This document shows, in pieces, positions 58,661 to 64,000 of a stretch of DNA of 64,000 bases. Every line of letters begins with the position of its first letter. The first letter of the stretch is position 1. The position numbers were made by a program, and so were the translations under genes. The notes below the pieces were generated by a model that saw nothing but the letters and a program-made list of their open reading frames with translations, was not told where the DNA came from and searched no databases. The DNA is from Eopsaltria australis (Eukaryota; Chordata; Aves; Passeriformes; Petroicidae), in the NCBI GenBank assembly GCA_034509425.1, contig JAVTVJ010001846.1:1-64000 (forward strand). Direction: 5' to 3'.

Positions 58661-59829
58661 GCCTGTTCTAGTTCTCTAGGTTCTTTGTGCAGTTTGTCTT
58701 TTTATTGCTGTGATTAAAATGGTGAATGAGGACAATACTTTTACAAACTCTCTGATGTGTATAGGGATGAAAGTTACTTCCCCAACTGTTTTTCTGCTGG
58801 AAAGAGCACAGGACAGATCGTGGCAGATCTATGGACTCTCTAAGCTCAGAAAAATATATCACAAAATATTTCATTAAGGCTGAATGTTATTTCATTTTGA
58901 CTGTTTTCAGACCCCCAAACTGTTAAAGGAATTGAGGACTATATTGCACAAACTGAAAGGAAAAGAAAAAAAAATCACCACTAACCCACAAGCTGAAGAG
59001 AAGTTAGCTCAGGAAGGAAAAGCTTTAGATCTAGGTTACAATAGAGCTGCAAATGCTGACAGATGACAAAGTGTGAACTCTGAGCAGTGTTAGACTCGTC
59101 TAATTTTATAGATTTTAACATAATTATCAATGCTTTCCTTTCAGCTATTATGCCATTTTAATTGCATGCAGCTTATTTCTATGGTTTATAGAGCTATATT
59201 TGCAACAAGAAAATGAAAGAAGCAAAATGAAAATGGAAGAATTATGCTAAAGAATCTACTGAGTTCTGAATCAGTGCCTTTTACTTTATCTGTGATTCAT
59301 TTTTTCTGTTTTTGCCTTTATACTGATGGCTATTATAGGTCAATGACTGTCTAGGTGGTTTTTCTGCTGAAGAAGTCACTTTGCAAAATTTTCAAGCTTC
59401 AAAACTTCTGAAATGTCACTTGTTAAAGTTAAATTTTTCAAGTCTTCATTTTTAAAATTCATCTAAATAACCAAGAAAACTTTTTCATTGTCTTCTGTGT
59501 TCCTTTCATACACACCATGGTTTCTTTCCCACTCTCTACTCCAGATAGTTGTTCAGCACTAACACAGAAAACTGAGAAATGTCTCAGGCCCTGTAGGAAC
59601 CACCTCACACAATGCATTTATCTCTGTTTTCCCCCCACCCAGTAATGTTAGTTAATTTTCTTGAACTAACTAATGTTAGTTCATTTCTCCATGGAAATAT
59701 ATTTCAAAGCAGTTGCATCCCTATTCATTTTAAATTTGAACTGGCTGCCTCCTTGGTTTCAGTTATGCTGGGGTTTACTTCTTGGGTGGAGCTGCTCCTC
59801 TCCTCTTGCCTTAACACAAGCACTTCAGC
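58661..59829. other. Unique sequence, no gene
   Basis: Short frames only. A 9-bp stem hairpin (arms TGAACTAAC / GTTAGTTCA, loop TAAT) lies at 59662-59683. No gene recognised. Confidence 0.5.
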
Positions 59830-60360
59830 AGCTTAGGGTCTTCATCATAATTCATGTTATTACAAAGATGCCAAAAGGAATCATTAATTATTTCATACTT
59901 ATTGCCAAGCTCTGTAGGGCAAAACCATGGCCCACAGTATGCGTGCAAAGCATCTACTGCAAGAGGAGCTCACCTTTGTCTAGAGTCTTCCAGGCACTAC
60001 AGGGGATGTATTGAGTGTGATGTTATCTATCTGCAATACGTGCAAGAATCTGTTCTGCCCTTGCTCCAAGCCATGCAGTCGCTGTTGAGCTATGAGCCAA
60101 AAATAATAAGCTCTGGTGGGAGGGAGGCTGAATTATCTTGGGCTGAACAACAGAAACTCTGCCACACAGCTTTTAAATTGGCTCTTGCTTGTGTCTCACA
60201 CGGCGATCAGAACTATCTCAGACCTGCCCCAGATCAGCCAGGCAGATTGATCTTGGGACATACATAACTGTTAATAATAATGGTCTGTTTCAGTGCTTTT
60301 ATTACAATAACATTATATTTATCCTCCAGGAACTGCTATCAGAATCTTGTCCCCTGTTTA
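59830..60360. promoter_or_regulatory. Candidate conserved noncoding element (unproven)
   Basis: Repeat-free sequence of balanced composition. It includes GGAATCATTAATTATTTCATAC, an E-box-like patch (AAGAGGAGCTCACCTTTGTC), TTTTAAATTGGCTCTTGC, CACACGGCGATCAG and TAATAATAATGG. An ATG frame of 137 codons (plus, 59854-60267; starts MLLQRCQKESLIISYLLPSS) crosses it and is not recognised. One frame of that size is expected by chance. Confidence 0.25.
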
Positions 60361-61283
60361 TATGTACATGTATAAATATACTGACTGCCAGCAGGTGTAC
60401 TGAAGAAAAATAGGAGGGTTAGGAAATGTCTTGCAGATAAGAATTTCTTTTTAAATGTTAATTTTTAAGACTTCTCCCCCTTTGCCCCCAGTATGTCTGA
60501 CTGTAAACTTCATCTTTAAACTTTTTTTTTTATTATTATTATCACCATCATAGCTAGAGCACATACAGGCAGAACATCAGTTTAGTGTGACCTTTTTGAA
60601 ATCATAAGCAATTCTTTCTCTTTGTCATAGCGATAATAGAATGGATCAGATACTTCCTGAAGACATAATAGAGTTCAACTGTCTAAGCTGTACACTAATG
60701 AAAAATGTAAAATCCATCTCTTCTCTACAGTGGTCTCTAGTAGAACAGAGGCGCTGTCTTGCAGAGAGCTTTCCATATGGTACATTGGGAACTCTGATAT
60801 TTCTTGTACTGTATGGCAGATTTCACCGTGGGCAGGACATTTTTTTTCTTTTCATTCTGTATGCCACTTCTATAAAGACATGAATGTATTAACTAATAAG
60901 CTTTTATCTACCTTACCCATTCTTTGCATTCTTTGCTAACTTCCTTTGCAATAGCAAACTACAGTGTGATACCTGAGACAGCGGAGTAATGTGATAAATG
61001 TGTAACTCCTTTGACTTTTTATACTAATCTAATCCTTCAGCAGGTGTAAATCAGTGAAGCTTAACTTACTTCACTACACTTTTGCAGTCACAACAGTTGA
61101 AAATCCATTGTTTACTGCTTTAAGAAATTACTGGCTTCATTTTATATTTATGTGGGGAAAAAATGAAGAATGTTAAACATTTTAAATGGAATTTTTGGCA
61201 TTAGATGAAAATTCTGTAAACAGGACTCTTATGTCCGTTTCTACAACAAAGATAGCAGTGGTAGTAAAGCTGCTTGATTTTCA
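60361..61283. other. Unique sequence, no gene
   Basis: A T run with ATT units at 60520-60541. Frames under 85 codons. Nothing recognised. Confidence 0.5.
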
Positions 61284-61420
61284 AGTGTTCAAGGCCAGAT
61301 TGGATGGGGCTTGGAGCAAGCTGGTGTAGAGGAATGTGTCCCTACTCATAGCAGGGGGGTTGGAACGAGATGATCCATGGAATCCCTTTCAACATAAATC
61401 ATTCTATATATCTGTGATTT
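61284..61420 (+). mobile_element. CR1 3' tail fragment
   Basis: CAAGGCCAGATTGGATGGGGCTTGGAGCAAGCTGGTGTAGAGGAATGTGTCCCTACTCATAGCAGGGGGGTTGGAACGAGATGATCC, in pieces, tracks the CR1 3' UTR (ccaggttggatggggct...gagcaacctg...tgcccatggcagggggttggaactagatgatc). It ends in AAATCATTCTATATATCTGTGATTT, a decayed terminal 8-mer repeat. Confidence 0.9.
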
Positions 61421-62909
61421 TCCTCTATCTCCATAAACAGAACAACAACAACAAAAAAACGAAACAAGCAAACAAACACACAGCATGCTCTTCCTCTTTT
61501 TTCTTTTTATCAGATATGCCATCAGTGTCATTTCTATCTTCTCCTTTTAACTTCTGTTTGGTGGTCCTCCAGGAAAGGAAGATAGTGAAAGACAATGGAA
61601 TATACTGTTTTAACTGACAATTTTATTAACTAAAAATGATCAATGAGGTCTTGCATTTGGACTGAAAATAATACATTTTACCTTGTAATCTTTCCAAACA
61701 GACAGATTTCTGAAGTTTTTTCTTCTGTGAAATGCTCATTAATTAGAATTTTCTTTGTAGTTTCAAAGAGATGTAAAAAAAATACCAGTTCTTACTGGAC
61801 ACTTTATTTTTAGGGCAGTTCTAAACTTTGACTCACAGTTTTCTTTGCTAATCTCTGGTAAAACTGCCAATAAGACTTCTGACTAATATCCCTTTTGATG
61901 GGATGCTTCTTATCTATATCTTGCTGTATTAACTTTAAAGAAAGGAGAGGACACTCAGTTCCTAGTACACTTGTATATATCTCTTATTTCTGGAATATCA
62001 TTGAAGTTTTTTTTTTTGTACAGCACTTAGAATGTGCTTAATTATGAAAGGTGAAATGTCAGACAGGAATTCTGAGGTTGGATTCTCCACCTCTGCCACT
62101 AATTTCATGTGTTATTTTGGTTGTTTCAACTGGTTTCTCTTCTTTTTTATCTCACTTTTAAATTCAGCTAGTGTATCAAAAAAATATCACATCAGCTACG
62201 ATAATACCTGGCCACTGTGGTTTCCATCTGGATTTTCTCTGTTTCTTCCTCGGAAGGCTCAGCTCTGGTTGGGCAGTATTTCTGTGATTTTGGCCAGATA
62301 TTATGAGAAAAGAATATGATTGAGATCCGGTTACTGACCCTGCATGAGATCCAAGTTATCAATCTGTTACAGACGTTTGCATGGCTAGTCAGAAAAATGA
62401 CCACTTTTTTTGCAAGTCAAAGGACTTAATGTTAGGGTGTCTGAAAAATAAGATTTTGTTTTGTGAAAAATGCAACCATATACATAGTCTTTGTTCTATG
62501 TGTCAGTGGCTGAGATACTTCAAATTTTCCACTAAAACCCCAAAAATCCCTTCAGTGGTTTAGTGAAGCTCTTTCAGTTATGCCAGGCATGACACACACA
62601 TTCAAAAAAGACCCTACAAAATCTGGTATGAGAATTTTGGTTGCATTTCAACCAAAAGTGAATGTCATAATGAACGTCATAATGAATGCTTTGTCATTTC
62701 CAGAATAACAAGTGTTCTAAAGGTCAAAATAGTTAATTATGTTAATGGAGGCATCAGCTCACACTCCAAACCATATGATCCTGATTTCACCTACCCAGTG
62801 AATTACTACAGAAACTGGACTACTGATGGAGTGAGAAAAACTTGATAATTGTTAATCTCTTGAATCACACAGAGGAAGTCAGTAATTCTCAATCAGTTTG
62901 AGTCTCAAA
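61421..62909. other. Unique sequence, no gene
   Basis: A T run at 62008-62018. A possible MIR-like word (CACCTCTGCCACTAATTTCATGTG) near 62090. A 12-bp tandem pair at 62660-62691. Frames of up to 95 codons, none recognised. Confidence 0.45.
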
Positions 62910-63000
62910 ATCATAGAATGATACAATAAGCTGAGTTGGAAGGGATCCATCAGGATCATTGGGCCCAAATCCTGGTCCTTCACAGGACACTCCAAGAGTG

Positions 63001-63157
63001 TGAGTTCAAGAAGCATTTAGACAATGCTCTCAGGCCCATGGTGTGATTCCTGGGGTATTCTGCATAGGGCCAGGAGTTACACTCCATTATCCTGATGGGT
63101 CCCTTCCAACCCAGTATGTTCTACTCTACTCTACTCTACTCTATTCTTTTCTATATC
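63001..63157 (+). mobile_element. Short plus-strand CR1 nested inside the minus CR1
   Basis: GAGTTCAAGAAGCATTTAGACAATGCTCTCAGGCCCATGGTGTGA then GGGCCAGGAGTTACACTCC and GGGTCCCTTCCAACCCAGTATGTTCTA is the last ORF2 codons plus 3' UTR of a CR1 of the same general type, on the opposite strand to its host. It ends in (CTACT)n to about 63142 in place of the usual 8-mers. Only about 120 bp of element are present. Confidence 0.85.
63121..63148. repeat. (CTACT)n pentanucleotide at a CR1 3' end
   Basis: Four CTACT units then CTATT variants, immediately after the CR1 end sequence. It probably grew out of the CR1 terminal repeat after insertion. Confidence 0.85.
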
Positions 63158-64000
63158 CCACCATGTGCCGAGATAATTTTCCAGATAGTTCTTGAACTCT
63201 GTCAGGCTTGGTCCTGGGACCACTGCTCTGGGGAACCTGTTCCAGTGCCCAAACATCCTCTGAGGGAAGAACCTTCTCCTGAAATCCAAAGTAAACCTCC
63301 CCTGACACCTTTCCATCCCATTTCCTCATTTCCTGTCACTGGTTTTCACAGAGAAGAGATCATTGTCTGCCTCTGCACTTCTCCTCATTTTGAAAACCTC
63401 AGTGAAGTCTCCCCTCAATCTTCTCTTCTCCAGGCTAAACAGACCAAGTGGCCTCAGCCAGTCCCCTTAGGTCTTCCCTTCCGTGCCCTTCCCCATCCTT
63501 GCAGCCCTCCTTTGGGCACTCTCTAATGGCTTAATGTCTTTTTTATATTGTGGCACCCAAAACACACAGGCCACTGCAGCTCAGAGAAGATTGGAACAAT
63601 CCCCTCCCTTGCCTGGCTGGTGATGCTGGGCCTGATGCCCCCCAGGACAGGGATGTCCCTTCTGGCTTCCAGGGCACTGCTGGCTCATGTCCAGCTTCTC
63701 GTCGACCAGGATCCCCAGATCCCCTTCCACAGTTCTGCTCCCCATTCCCCTGTTCCCAGTCTACACACACAACCAGAGTTTCCCTGTCCCAGGTGCAGAA
63801 TCTGGCACTTGCCAGATTCTTAAACTCCATACAGCTGCTGACTCCATTGGTCAAGGACCCTCTGCAGGGCCTTTCTGCCCTCAATAGCCAACACCTTCTC
63901 CCAATTTAGTTTCTTTGGCAAACTTACCAAGTATTCCTTCAGGCCTCCAAGCTCCTATTGAAATTGTTGAAGAGAACTGGGCTGAGGATGGAGCCCTACG

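Larger units (their letters stand above)
62910..64000 (-). mobile_element. CR1 LINE, minus strand, interrupted by a nested CR1, cut by the window edge
   Basis: The 3' end lies at 62910-63000 (ATCATAGAATGATACAATAAGCTGAGTTGGAAGGGATCC ... TGGTCCTTCACAGGACACTCC). The same element resumes at about 63158 with CACCATGTGCCGAG and continues as CTTGAACTCTGTCAGGCTTGG, CCTGTTCCAGTGCCCAAAC, CTTCTCCAGGCTAAACAG and so on to the window end. Minus frames at 63131-63329 read ...VSGEVYFGFQEKVLPSEDVWALEQVPQ..., a diverged form of the CR1 ORF2 end (RLDIRKNFF...HWNRLPR). The upstream part extends beyond 64000. The plus-strand frames of 91-143 codons are antisense. Confidence 0.9.

Noticed and set aside
63095..63909. 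Plus-strand frames of 91-143 codons at the right edge
   Set aside because: They are antisense to the minus-strand CR1 that occupies the region.
1..64000. CRISPR arrays, tRNA, rRNA or snRNA genes, mitochondrial inserts
   Set aside because: I looked for regularly spaced repeats and for the well-known words of U6, 7SK, tRNA A/B boxes in order and mitochondrial genes, and saw none. A covariance-model search would be needed to exclude degenerate RNA copies.

Overview
This is 64 kb of bird nuclear DNA with no host protein-coding gene I can support. The clade call rests on the transposons: several CR1 LINE fragments (three with recognisable reverse-transcriptase-end coding remnants), copies ending in the typical (ATTCTATG)n-type CR1 tail, and three or four long terminal repeats (LTRs) of the kinds common in avian, probably passerine, genomes. 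There are also a few very old MIR-type SINE remnants and degenerate amniote-wide repeats. Base composition is AT-rich, stop codons are dense in all frames, and nearly all of the longer open frames are either chance or repeat-derived. The window is best read as a gene desert or the interior of a very long intron; the sequence does not decide which.

Layout. 1-8.4 kb: AT-rich unique sequence with poly-T and CA/poly-A tracts and one minus-strand open frame at 5.4-5.8 kb that looks more coding-like than the rest. 8.41-8.83 kb: a 415-bp pyrimidine tract built on two pentanucleotide arrays. 8.8-12.3 kb: unique sequence with a CTAT microsatellite. 12.3-12.9 kb: a GC- and CpG-rich LTR with leader-like sequence, plus strand. 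13-20.3 kb: unique sequence with CA and tetranucleotide repeats. 20.40-21.45 kb: a 1.05-kb LTR in minus orientation. 21.5-32.4 kb: unique sequence with G/T-rich tracts, a good MIR copy at 28.9 kb, a TA/CA microsatellite and a (GGAAT)n array. 32.5-33.0 kb: minus-strand CR1. 35.1-35.8 kb: GT-rich tract and a (GAAGA)n array. 36.06-37.0 kb: minus-strand CR1. 41.73-42.66 kb: plus-strand CR1 with a clear ORF2 remnant, facing an older minus-strand CR1 tail at 42.77 kb. 44.03-45.51 kb: two LTRs of different families, both minus. 45.5-54 kb: unique sequence with a CR1 tail and MIR-like pieces; 46.3-46.6 kb is the best-looking candidate for conserved noncoding DNA. 54.0-55.0 kb and 58.4-58.7 kb: very old repeats. 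61.3 kb: plus CR1 tail. 62.9-64.0 kb: a minus CR1, cut by the window edge, with a short plus-strand CR1 nested inside it.

No genes act together here. What the window records is layered insertion history: Mesozoic-age MIR and amniote repeats, then CR1 copies, then ERV LTRs and young simple repeats. No new enzyme system, CRISPR array or RNA gene was found. The items most worth checking are the nested CR1 structure, the CpG-rich LTR, the 22-bp POU-like palindrome at 32.1 kb, the coding-like fragment at 5.4-5.8 kb and the candidate conserved elements.
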